64,000 nucleotides of DNA. It comes from Gnetum montanum. Taxonomy: Eukaryota; Streptophyta; Gnetopsida; Gnetales; Gnetaceae. The notes beneath the pieces are model-generated. The model saw nothing but the letters and a program-made list of their open reading frames with translations. It ran no database searches and was not told the origin of the DNA. This document shows positions 11,195-22,989 of this stretch, piece after piece; within the stretch, counting starts at the first letter, position 1, and each line of letters opens with the position of its first letter. The stretch covers positions 73,743 to 137,742 of the forward strand of contig MNCI01005003.1 of the NCBI GenBank assembly GCA_015680685.1, given 5' to 3'. Position numbers and translations under genes: made by a program.

Positions 11195-13765
11195 GGCTTA
11201 TTGGTTGAAGAGATTGGGGCAAAGGATGTCATGGGTGTAGCAAAAATGGGAGTGGGCTTTGGTGGACCCACTTCATTTCATGCCTCCATATTCTTGTCCC
11301 TCTTGTTGTTAAGATTTTTCTTATGCTTCTTCCTTTGTTTGGCTATAGTTTTTTGGTTGTCAACCATTGGCTGTAAGGAAGAGACAATAGCATTGGCTAC
11401 CACAAGGGGTCATTGTGTAGTTGGTTAGGTTATGGCTGATTGGGTTGTATTAGGTTGGGATACCTTGATGACAAAAGGTTCCCTTGAAGGCATTCGTGAT
11501 GGTACTCTTACAACAAAAGGGGAACTTGAGCTATGAGAAGCCAAAGAAGCCCTTTCATTGTAGAGGGGTGCTTGAATCATGAATGGTTCTCTTGTAAATC
11601 TTTGATTGTCATTAATGTTTATTGCTAAAATAACATAGGGGCTACCATTAGCATTCAATGGGTCTTTGTAGACTTACATCAACTAGTTTTATGGCCAAAC
11701 TAGGTTAGAAGCATCTAAAACTAATTCCTCCCTATCTATCATCCTTTGTAGATCATGCTTTAGCACAAGATAGAAGTTTGTATCATGATACGGAAGCTGA
11801 TGATAGTGGTAGAAGTGGTCTAGTTTGAAGTATCTAGGAAATTGAGGGTCATCCTTCATTGTTTGAGTGGGATCTTTGGCAATTTTTAATAGTTGCTTAT
11901 TTTTATTTTGAATAGCTTCAGTTACTTATTTGTGTTGCATGCACCCACTTCTTAATAGTTGGTCTAACAACTCAGATGGTTTTAATGGCAATGTAGTATA
12001 TTTAGACCTATCCTTCCTTTTGAAGTTAGGTCTATTTGTTGTCAACATAGTTGTCCCAGAAGTTGATGATTGGTTATTATGCTCATTGGTGGGGGCCTTG
12101 GGTGAATTGACCTTTGGCCCTTAGTTTGTGATCTTTATTTTCTTGGTTATAGTTGCTATGGTAGTGTTGTTTTATTTACTCTTTTCTTTTTCTCTTCAAG
12201 TGTGGTGGGTTTTATACACTATATAGGCTGAATCATGACTAGCCTCTATGACATCCTTAATGTTTTTAGTTTGCAAGAACACTTAGCTAAGAGACTGTGG
12301 ATCAATGTAGTAAATTTTGGACTTGATGAAGTCAGCAACTACTCCCTTGAATATGGCTAAGAAGTGGGCGTTAGTTATGGGCTCTGGTATTTCATTCAAC
12401 AATGCATTCCATCATTGAATGAATTTCTATATGAATTCTAAGGACCCTTGCTTGACCTTCATGAGTTGGTCAAGCATTGTGTCAGGCTTCAGGTTATACT
12501 TGAAGTGGTCAACAAACTAGGCTACTAAGTCCTCCAAAGAGGATATGGATCCTTTCGATAATGCATGATACCAATCAAGTGCTTTCCCAATCAAAGACAT
12601 AAGGAAAATCCTCATCATGGTATGAGGTCACGGCTATAAGAGTAAAAATTAAGATCAAAAGGTAATAAGGTGAGCATTAGAATCACCTTCTCCATTATAT
12701 TTGCTAAATTGGTGAATAGGGACACCAGGAGGAAGTGTCATGGATGGGACTATAGGACTTATGGGATCATCTGAGTAGAAGTTAACAATCTTGACAATTT
12801 ATGTGGTAGAGGCTTTAAGCCTCTTCAACTCTTCTAATAGGCCTTGGATCATTTGAAAGGCTTGATCGAAGCCTTGTGGTGGCTCCATAGGTTTTGAGGT
12901 TTGTACATAAGGTTGTGAAGTCTATTTTGAGGCTTGTGGCCCCTTTATAGATTGTATGATAGAAAGAAAAGGTTGCATTATGGTTGTGGCTTGTGGGCCA
13001 AATAAATAAAAATATTTTTATGCTAGTACTTGAGGCACAAACAGGACAAATGGGGTGTATCATCCTTATGTTGCTTAGGGTCGCATGGTGGACCCTACGT
13101 GAGTAGTTAATGGATTTGTGATAGTAAAAATCACCATTAATGATTTTATATATCAAGATTGTGTTGTAAATGACATTGATGTACTATAGTTGGTTGTTCA
13201 TGGCATTGGTTGAGTGTGATGTGTGGTTATAACCAGTGTGGGATGTGCTGTAGTAGGGTAGGAAGGAGTGGAAGATGGTGGCACCATGCCCATGGAGAAA
13301 ATAAAAGCATTAGAAAAAGGTGTTGTGACTTTTGTGGATGTCTGTTAGAAAAATCCTCCCAGAATGTTCTTAGGTTCATAATTTGCCTTAAATTCATCAT
13401 TCTCTTCCTATTGTTCCTCAAAGCTAGGCTTGTCACCTTTTCCTTCCATGATAATCAATTAGGCTAGGATGCTAGAATAGATGTTATTAAGAATAATTTG
13501 GTCATAGGGGGAAGGGATGTACTCCTTTCCATCCCTGTGTATGGGCTCAAACTCTGTTTTGGCCTCAACTATAATTTGTGGAATTAGCATGCCTACCTAT
13601 ATTTTAGCATAAATGAAGTTATACTGATCTTCATTTATGGTTGCAGAATCAAGACTCTTCCCTCTTAACCCTCAAAGATCTCCTACACTCAATAATGGTA
13701 GGGTCTTTGGGATCATACACCCTTATGGCTTGTTGGCTATGATTGTTTCTAGTAAGGGTGAAGGG
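11195..13765 (-). pseudogene. element C Gag (Ty3/gypsy type)
   Basis: Reading minus from about 13765, the N-terminal part contains TINEDQYNFIYAKI and GKEYIPSPYDQI, which align with TINEEFYNFLYAKI and EKEYIPSLYDQI of element B. The Gag core lies at about 12620-12300: ALDWYHALSKGSISSLEDL, then FVDHFKYNLKPDTMLDQL, MKVKQGS and WNALLNEIP. This is the established retrotransposon-gag domain pattern (ALxWYxxLpxgsIxsWxdL..F...F). Further down are repeated peptides REPFVIKV, SPFVVRVP and REPFMIQAP at about 11600-11460. Several stops fall where Q or R is expected, for example EFI*KFIQ*WNALL. Not functional. The start is set by alignment to element B, not by an intact ATG. Confidence 0.82.
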
Positions 13766-13999
13766 CAACTTGGTGGACTTTTGGAAAGACATGGCTATAG
13801 TGCTAAGAATGGCTTAAAAATAGGCTATAAATGGTAAAATAGGAGTAAATTCTAGTGAATGAAATTCAAAAACTCTTGAAAAAATGAAAATGGAAATAAA
13901 TTAATGTACTTACTATAATTAGTAAGTGGAGGATAAGGGGGGTTTACCCCTTTACCAGAAATGGAATGTTGGAAACGTTGGTTTCAAGCCTCACCTAAG

Positions 14000-14900
14000 T
14001 TGGCCTCCAAGCTACCTCTATGCTAGGTATGGCAAGGGGGGAAAGAAAGGGGGTGAGATAATGGAAATCTCACACCTTATTGTTTCAAGGTTGGAGAGAG
14101 GGGGACAAAGTTTGAAGAACAAAATGAAAACTTGGTAGTTTCCAAAGATGATTTTGGTAGGCTACCAACTTTTACCACAAACAAGGGAAAAGTAGGCTGC
14201 AAAAAATGTAGCAGCAAAAATTAAATGGTTATTAAGGCTTTAATGCTAGACTTTCTTTAGAAATTCATAGTAGATGTTGTGAAATTTTAGCACCTAAACC
14301 ACCTGTAGCTTCCATGCTAAGGTTTCTACTATAGGCGGTAAGGGCAACATTGGATTCCTTAGGAGTTTTGGCTTCAAAAAACTAGAAATTGGCTTTCAAC
14401 TTACAATAAAAGCAAATATGGTCATTAAATTGGTGACAAACCTCACTAACACAAGTGCTTCCACACAAGGTATGGCAAAGGGGGGAAAGAAGGGGGGTGA
14501 GATGATGGGAATATCACACCTCCTACCTCAACATTGATGAGGGGAAGGCTGAAAATCAAAGTGGAAAGTTGGTGTTTTCCCACTAAAACTAGTTTTAGCT
14601 AGTTGCCAATTTTAACATCTTGGAAAAGTGGGGTAAAAGCCAACTCATGGAAGAGTTGAACCACCCACTTTTAGAAACTAGAGAAAACATTTTGGCAATA
14701 AAAAGAAAAAAATAATAGGAGGAAAAGATATCAATGTTAGGTTTGGGTTGTAAAGTTCATAGCAAATGCTATGAAAAGCTAAAACCCAACCACTTGCAAC
14801 TTCTATGCTATAGCTTTGGTCACAAGGGGGGAAAGACCAACATTGATTCTTCAAAGGTTTTGGCTGCAAAAATCAAGGAAACTATGGTAAATGACAATAA
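14000..14900. repeat. two-copy tandem duplication, about 441 bp unit, in the leader of element C
   Basis: The marker word GGTATGGCAAGGGGGGAAAG occurs near 14027 and again near 14468 with small changes. Both copies continue through GGTGAGAT.ATGG, a CACACCT word, an AACTTTTACC or AATTTTAACA word, a gene-free stretch and AAGG.TTTTGGCT. The duplication is diverged but clear. It lies between the LTR and the gag start, where an 810-bp leader is also found in element A. Confidence 0.75.
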
Positions 14901-15007
14901 AAATAATAGATCTAGTCATAGAATTTAGGTGAAGGTACTCTTTCTAGTGCTAAGAAAAATTGTTACAACTGAAAACCTCAATCATTGGAAAAACCAAGGA
15001 TCCTTGA

Positions 15008-16498
15008 TGTAGCAATTCCCCAACCCTGAATCCCCAAAGCCTCCACAAGAAAAATGGGATTTGAGGTGCCCTAGCTAGTCCAGTAGATCAACTAGGAACT
15101 TATGAAATGCAAAATGTGGGAATACAAAAGAAATAGAATTCAAAACTGATAAAAGATCTGAAATAATAAACAAATGATAAAAAAATATATTTCATACACA
15201 AAACCCAAAAATTAAAAATTTATTGAGAAAGAAGATAAAGAATAAGTTCAAGAAATGTGTACAAATGGTGCCTAAGTAAGTAGCAAAGGGGATTCACTAA
15301 TGTAGGAGTTCACATCCTGTTGAAGTTGATGGGATCTACACCATGATCTAGGTACTAAGCCACTCTTGATGCTATCGAACCTTCCTCAACTACTAAAACC
15401 TTAGCTCTGCTAGTTGGGTTATTGCTAGGAGTGAGAAAAGTGAAAATTTTGGATGCTAGATTGCTTGATGCTGGGGTTTTGGAATCCCAAAATTGTAGTG
15501 TTGACATCCAAAATTCACAAGTCTTAAGGCTACAATGCTTCCATGCTATGGTTCAAGAGATGAAAGTGTGAGAACTTTCAAGAGCTCTTGAGTATTTGAG
15601 AATGACCCAAGTGTGGGATTATGAACAATGTTTTGTGTATGCCAAAAATTTCTTGATAATGATGAACTTGATCAAAGTTTCGGAACCTATAAATGGTGTT
15701 GCAAGTTGGGTTTTATAGGTTCTTTTAGGCCATGAATGGGGCTACAAAATGGTTATGATTTGGCTACAAAAATAGCTACAAATTGGCTATCAATTTACTA
15801 CAATTTGGGTTCCCAAATGTAGGTGAGATGGGTGTCCAAATTTGGGGGGTTATCATAAATAATAAGTGCCTCCCCCTATGGCCATTCTTTTTACTATAAA
15901 TAGTAACCATGGCATACCTTCCACATTGGAGATGAATCTTCTATGTTGAGATTTTCACCCTACTTACTGAAGTGGTTGGTCAATGTTGAAGTGCATGAAG
16001 TGATGAATTTTGCCTTGTGTGCCTTCCATGCTAGGGGATGCAATTTTCAACATTAGGGATGAAGACTCCACGCTGGGGGCAAACTTCCATGCTAATGGTT
16101 TCTAGGCTATGCATCTGGTCTCCACACTAAGGGGGGAAAGTTTTTAAAACTCCCATCCTTCTACATTGGGTAGGTAAGATTTACCCTCCTTGCATGTGCT
16201 TCCAGTGTAGAAAAATGTATACCCTCCATAAAACCCATGAAATTGCCTTTTTTGGCATTCCAAAAGGAATTTTTGACCTCCCAATCCCAAAGATAGATAG
16301 TAGATGACTTTTTTCACTTGGGGAATGAGGCTTTGACCACTTATAAGGCATTTTTAGCTCCAAAAGTATAAAGTATGTGAAATTTCCCACTGTGGGTTAC
16401 AATTTTCACATTTACAGTGAATTTTTACCTTAATTTTCTTGGGGTGAAAACTACATGATGAATATTTAATATAACATGCAAAGTTTTATGGTGTTTCA
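15008..16498 (-). repeat. 5' LTR of element C
   Basis: The minus strand starts with TGAAACACCATAAAACTTTGC at 16498, matching the start of the element B LTR (TGAAACACCATCAAAATTGC). It ends at 15008 with AATTGCTACA, as in the B 3' LTR. Near the U5 end, the plus-strand words CCTCCACA, TGAGGT, CCTAG and AGTAGATC align with the reverse complement of the B LTR end. Internal CCATGCTAGG/CCACACTAAGG words repeat at 16020-16125. Confidence 0.75.
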
Positions 16499-17949
16499 CA
16501 AATTTCATTTAAACATGATAATTCATTACTTAATTCATCACATTCATTAGCGTGATAATGGAAACACCATGAAATACCTTAATGAATAAATAACTTGTTA
16601 AATTAATAGTGCACTAAATTTAATAGTAAGAAAAAATAAAGAAAAAGTTTATTAATTAAAGTGGTATATTGTAATGCCCTCTGGGTTATCTTCCCATGCT
16701 ACTTAAGCCTTAAAGGTAAACCAGCACTACCATCATAGGCTATTCAACTAAAGGGGTGATCAATCCCTTCTTATCCCGCTTCACCTAGATCCTATCACTT
16801 GCCAATTTAGGCTTCATGAATCCATGCTAGCATGACCTCTAAATACCATCTTAAATGGCATAAGTCAAGTCCATTCTTAAGGGGTACATGAATAATTATA
16901 ACTCTTCATAAAGAGGCACCACTTCATTTAAAGGCTAATTATATTTTTTACAATACATTTCCACCCTTAACAAGAGACATGATGTTGCAATACTAGAATC
17001 CTAGCTTACAACCCCCATGACAAAACCAAGATTTGATCAAAGTATCTTCTTAGATCCTTTCTATGCAAATATTTTTAAAAAAATTTACAAGTGTTTAATC
17101 ACATGCCTCTTCTTCAAAGCCTATATTAAGAAGAATTATTTGCTTAAAATATTATAGATCTTTTCTATCTAGTCTAAAAATATTTTAATCATGTTGATTG
17201 CCAAGCTCTAAGTTAGAGCAAAGATGAATCACAAAATATGACTAGATGAGATCCATGAAATTTCATTTTGGAAGAAATTAATAGCACATCTTGCATTATA
17301 TGTCCAAATGTGAATGATTCCCTTCATTCCTTAGCTACATAAGATTAACTATAATTTTCCAAGTTAGATATATTTACAATAATCTAATTAGAGTTATCTC
17401 TTTTTGTAAGTTTTGGAAGAAGGCTTTGAGATTGGCATGGACATCCTCATTGAAGTCATGTAGTACAAATTTCACTTGATTTGATAGATGAGACTCTTAG
17501 CTTAAATTCCACTTCATATTTAGCCATAAAATAAGGTTAGCTAGTGGGAATTGTACTCATAGTGGTGTGAATCTCATAGAGAAGTCTATAGGATTTTGCA
17601 GCAAGGTAGGATAGATAATCTAGTGATAAAGACTATAAAAATATATGTAATGATGCTTCCATAATGTCAATGTGATAAGCAAATTTATTGAAGTAAGTTG
17701 AGCATTTGACATTACAAGTAAGAAGGTAGAATGCATATTTATAATGCATAGAATTTTATAGACCTTTCTTCTATAAGCATATCTATGTAAGATTTGAGAC
17801 ATATTCTCATGTAGGACTTAGCACATGACATAATAGGATGAGGTTGTAATACCATGTATTATGAAAAATGCTTTTCATGAAAGCACATGATGGATGATTT
17901 ACCATTGAAAGTATTTAATTTTGCCTAGGATAATGCCCTACTAGATCAA
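16499..17949. other. intergenic, nothing recognised
   Basis: AT-rich with no persuasive coding region, LTR end or tandem repeat. The part near 17340-17950 may be the 3' end of the minus-strand LINE that follows, but no motif supports this. Confidence 0.35.
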
Positions 17950-19420
17950 GAAGAAGATTTTGTGAGGGAGAGGAAAGTAAATGTTTTGTAATAACAATGG
18001 TAGTTGTTAGTGAATGCAATTAATAGTTATCAAATAACTAACTATTAGCTGAATCACAATGATGATAGGCTATCTTAAGGAAGATTTTTAGGTACATGAA
18101 ATAAATGTCCATATTAAATTTTAATGCCTTGTATCGAGTTAGAGTTAGCATTTTCCAAGTACTTCTTGATTATTTTGGATTGAGCCATAAAAGCTACATT
18201 TGAAGCACTAAAGAAGATGGGATGACTTGCATTAAATGGCTTGACTAGTTTGAACCAATCTATAATGTGCATTCTTCACCTCTCATCTCCATGCTCACCT
18301 TTCCAAAGAAAGGACCTCATCATTCAATTAATCACCTCCTTAACCAAGAGAAGGGTAATTCCACCACCATCATATAGCATATATTTTTAATAATTATAAA
18401 AATGAGGCTCAATCAACCAATGGTAGGGAAAAATGAATTATTCCATGCACATTTTTATTTGATTTTGTTAATCCACTTCATCCAAGTGGAGGCTCTAGAA
18501 CAATTATGTATGAGCATCCCTAGAAACATATTATGATTTCTTTCTTAGATCATCAGAAGAACCTAAAAGATATTGATGCATAATTTATGACTATTAGACA
18601 CCTAGAAGATTTTGAATTTTTTCCAGTTCATCTTAAGTCCAACCTCTCTAGAAAATTTGATAGAGAAATTAGCATAACATTAGATTTCTTGCACTTAGCA
18701 TTTGTAGTTATTAATGTGTCATCAATATGATGAATGAAATTGATTGATGCATTTTCAAGTTTCAAATCTTTAATGTCATTTCTCTTTAAGTATAATTTAA
18801 TAGTATCCATGATAATAATAAAAAGTAATGGGAAAAGTAGGTCCCCTTATCATAGACCCTAAGAGGCTATAAATAATTTTCTCAATTCCTCTTTATTTAG
18901 AAGAAAGAACATGATAGTTTTTTTCATATTAAGATAAAGTTCAAAAAGTCATTATCAAAATATTTGTCCATCAATATCCCACTCATAGCCATCCAGCTAT
19001 TAGAATCACTGGACATGACTATATATAATTTAATAAACATAGCTAGAAATTTGTATTATTTACATACATTCATGATCTCATGGTTAAGAATGTTGTGATC
19101 TTGGATATACCTACCTTGCATGAAACTAGATTAATTAGTTGATATAATTTTTAGGACAATTAATGATAACCTCCTTGTTATAATCTTTGGTAAAATTCTA
19201 TAGATAATATTATATCTCAATATGAATTTGTAATACTTTGGAATCGTGGCTTGTTCTTTACTGGATATTAACACCACCTTGATAACATTAAGCTATATTG
19301 GAATTTTAACATATCACATCATTTTTAGGCTATGTTAACAATATTATCTTTGATTATATAAAAGATGCTTTTGAAAAAATCCACTAGCCACTCCTCTGAC
19401 ATTTGTGCCTTATTATTTTT
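17950..19420 (-). pseudogene. LINE ORF2 reverse transcriptase remnant
   Basis: On the minus strand, motifs appear in the correct order. Near 19410 is MSEEWLVDFFKSIF. Near 19250-19090 is LPKIITRRLSLIVLKIIS followed by SSFMQGRYIQDHN, the LINE pattern IISxxQSAFVxGRxIxDN. Near 18850-18800 is LFPLLFIIIMDTIKLYL, after a decayed GLRQGDPLSP. At about 18725 is INFIHHIDDTLIT, which stands at the catalytic F/Y-x-D-D position and keeps both Asp. At about 18300 is MRSFLWKGEHGDER followed by IIDWFKLVKP, the C-terminal NFLWxG motif. Multiple stops and frame changes are present. No endonuclease or 3' tail was identified. RT identity is secure; the clade is not assigned. Confidence 0.82.
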
Positions 19421-22400
19421 CATGGGTGTGGTTACCTTCCATTTGGTTGATCACTATGAAATTGTATTTCCATGCTGATTAACAAGAATACCAATAGTAA
19501 AATAGCATGAGGTTGCATCATCAATGTAGGTTGTTTTAGTTCTTTATGTGAGATTAAATTTTAAAGAGTAATCAATATTGAGTTAATAATTAATAATACA
19601 TCTTAGATATCTAAATATACCCATGGCTAAGGACAACTATATGTCTATTGNGAGAAATATTTAGTCATACTTAAGTACATACAAAACTAATTTATGAACC
19701 TTTTTGATCAAATCCTTCAACTATAACTACAATATATTTTAACTTTACATAATAAGTTAAGAGTGTACAATACAATACAAAATTAACAATCATATATTAG
19801 CCTAGTGGTAAGACTCTTGATTTTAAAACTTCAAGTTATGAATTTGATTTTAGTGGGTAGTATAAAGAGTTACACGTTGGCTATATGTTTAGAGAAAGGT
19901 TGATGTTAAGTTCACATTTAGTACAAGTAAACTTGTAGCTTTAAATAGACATAGATCCTAAATATGTCAGATTTCTTCTCATTTCCATCAACTTGCAAAC
20001 TTGGGTATATTAAGAGGATTTAAATCCCTATTTTGACATGATGAACTATGGACTATATTAAGAATGGAGGAGGGTAGAGTCAATGATGATAGAAACAAAG
20101 AATAATAAGAAGTGACATTGAAAAATCAAAGAGGCATTAACAAAACTAGCAATGATGATGATGTTATGGTCAACTATCAATGATCAAAATCATCAAAATA
20201 AAATGAACACCAATAAGACATACTAATCTTAAACTATTTATATTACTAACCTATAAAAAGGTGAGGAAGGCACAAAGTGATCTAACTAAGGAAGTAAATA
20301 AAACCAATAGCTAAAAAGGGCTTATTAACTTTAACATAATAATGCCACACTTGAAAGCTAAGAGGCTCTTTCCCTAGTACAAAATATGTTATTACAGAAT
20401 TGGTCTACTACATTTAACCACACAAATAGTACCTATTCTTATCAAGTAGGAATATTTAATGTACAGTTGTGAATGGTTTCAAAAATAAAATTTTACAAAA
20501 TTGAAGTTCATGGATACTAGGAAAAGTTATTCAAAATAAAAAAGAATAGGGAATTAATTGATGATGATAAAATATAAGACTAATAATGGAAAATAATTAG
20601 GACTATGATAGGATGATATAACAACTACATTATAAAAATAGAAGAAATGAAGTAAAAGAAGCAATATCAAGAAAGGAATTAATGTTTTATTCCTTTAACA
20701 AATGAAAGAATGATTTATCTTTGCTTAATTACAATGGTCATTATAGAGAAGAAAAATATGTTTTGAGAGTGATAACTAATGAAATAAATTAAATTAATAA
20801 TAAACCTAAGAAATGACCATTACTTTCGGCTTAAACTATAACTTGATGATTCTTACGAGTGTAGGATTTGATATTGTCCCTACAAATGATACTATGAATT
20901 AAGAGTGATGATGACATTAATGTTGATGATAGATTATTATTAATTATGATGGATGAAATCATCTATAAATGTCAAAATTAATATTGGTGTAGGTAAGTTG
21001 CAAAATTAATTAAGATGTATACTAATATCAGCTTGATGAAGTGCAACCAAAGGTTGTTAAAGTTAAATGTTGAAGCTCTTAACTAATGCTATAGAAGTAC
21101 TAAGATGTAATTCTTAAAGTTAGGAAAATTCGTATTTCTTCAAATTTTAGTTTCAAATAAGTTGGAGATCTAAGTATTTATAATGCAAGAGAATCTTGGA
21201 AATCTTTGAGGTTAAAGTTAGTAACCCTTCATTGATTTGAGTAACATCTATTCTATGATTGATAGCAACGTTAATACAAGGGTGTCAATGAAAGTACTAA
21301 GGGAAATACATAAGGTTAAACTTAAATTTATGTAGAGCCATAACCTTATCCATCATTTGAAACTAAAGGGATGTCTATTAAAGCTAGAAATGAGGCTGAA
21401 GATACCAATCTTGAGGACTTCCTTACTAGCGATGGTGAAACTAATGGTAGTTATCACTTTGATTCTTACCTCTATAAAAATAACAAAAATTCCAATGATG
21501 AAGGCATGAAAAAGCAAGATGGTGATCTCTTTAATTTAAAGTACTCTTAAGGATCTTAAATCCAAAGAAGAAGTTGACATAAACTAATTAAAATTCACAT
21601 GAATTATGAGGAAAGTTGAAACTACATGAAGCTAGAACAATGAAGCATCCAAGTTTTCAACTACTAAAGGAAGTAGAAAACGTAGGTACAATATCTCTTC
21701 TTTACTACAAGTAAATTTCAAGTTTAATTCATCTCTTGTAATATTAGGTTTACTTCTAAACCAAAATGTAATAAAGATTTATGGTAAAAATATCTTGTAA
21801 TTTAAGAATAAACCAAGAAACTTCCTAGATTTTTTCATTCACAAATATATTTTCAACCTTTATCTAATTGGTTACTACATGAATCAACATTGTTGTAATT
21901 TTTGATGTACGTGTTACTAATTGTGATGGTTTTTATGCTTGTAAAATATAAGATAATGAATATGCAAGAATAGAAGATTAAATTGGTTTTATTAGTGCTT
22001 ATACTAAAGGTTATAACTATTTATGATGGAATATTAAACTACTTCACTAGTAGTAAGTATAAGTCTAGGATTTCCCCTAAACTAATATCATTTTTTAGAC
22101 ATGTGTTGAAGACTAGTGGACTTTTCTTCCATTACATTTTCATGATTCTTATTAAAGTTTTCTACTATATATTGAAATATAATTCTTCTTGATGAGGACA
22201 TCAACTTAACTTCTGCATTCATTTCTTATCCACAATGTGTTTTAGGAGTCTTAATAGTGAGTATTTATGTTTTGTAGTGATTAGAAATTTATTTGTATCT
22301 TTTATTGGTTTGAATAGGTACCTGTGATGGGATTGTGAGTTGATATTAGTAGTAGTGAGGACTTATAGGCTATTGCATACCATAGTGATTTGTAGTTTAT

Positions 22401-22989
22401 TGTAATTAGAAACTTCTCATTTTTTAGAGTTGGATAGTGAGTTGTGGATTACATCAAGCTACAAGATGTCATAATCATGTGAATGTGAGCTACAAAATAT
22501 CATAGGTAGTAGAATAACAAAAGGAAATTATTCAAGATTTTACTAGTTTGAATAAGCTACAAGAAATAGTAAGCCACAAGCTAGCAAGTATGACAAGGAT
22601 GTATTCATAGCCACTCATAGTCTCATGATCATTTAATTTTAAAAATATTCACAAAATTTAAAGGAAATACCAATAGTCAAGAAGGATAATGCATTAGTCC
22701 AATAAGTATTAAAGGATATCTATGACCTGAAGAAAGTTTGAGAAAGAGAGAAGAAATTTAAGAGAAACTATGGAAGGGTCTAAGAAAGTGTGAGGCAAGA
22801 GTGATAATACTTGAGAGAGACTAAGTAAATATCTCATGAGTTTTATCAAACATTGATATTTGTACTCCAAGTGTGAACCATTTGAAAGATTGAGAGGTCA
22901 CATGTACAATCTCTAAGATTCTTGGAAGAGTTTTAGTTAAGCTTTGANTTGACTTGTGGTACATTACCTCAATGTAACATTTTTAATCT
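19421..22989. other. AT-rich intergenic, nothing recognised
   Basis: No motif-bearing translation was found in six frames. Scattered short open stretches exist (for example 21983-22192, a hydrophobic 69-codon stretch) but lack support. The last part may hold the end of the copia remnant. Single N bases occur at 19651 and 22948. Confidence 0.35.

Larger units (their letters stand above)
8000..16498 (-). mobile_element. element C: gag-pro gypsy-type LTR element, 3' LTR not found
   Basis: Read on the minus strand the order is 5' LTR (16498 to 15008), a leader with a tandem duplication, gag (about 13765 to 11195), a 47-base N gap, the end of protease (about 11147 to 10980), a 29-bp minisatellite (10640 to 10440), and a tail holding a pseudogene in the opposite sense. 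This is the same order as in elements A and B (34870-57905), and the LTR ends match theirs. No RT, RNase H or integrase was seen. The left limit is approximate because no second LTR could be found. Family membership is well supported; the full extent is not. Confidence 0.72.

Noticed and set aside
11930-12124. 64-codon plus-strand frame
   Set aside because: Shadow of the minus-strand Gag of element C.
16674-16700. TGTAATGCCCTCTGGG as an LTR terminus
   Set aside because: No partner terminus or matching second copy was found.
21983-22192. Hydrophobic 69-codon frame as a small membrane protein
   Set aside because: AT-rich sequence gives hydrophobic frames by chance; no supporting context.
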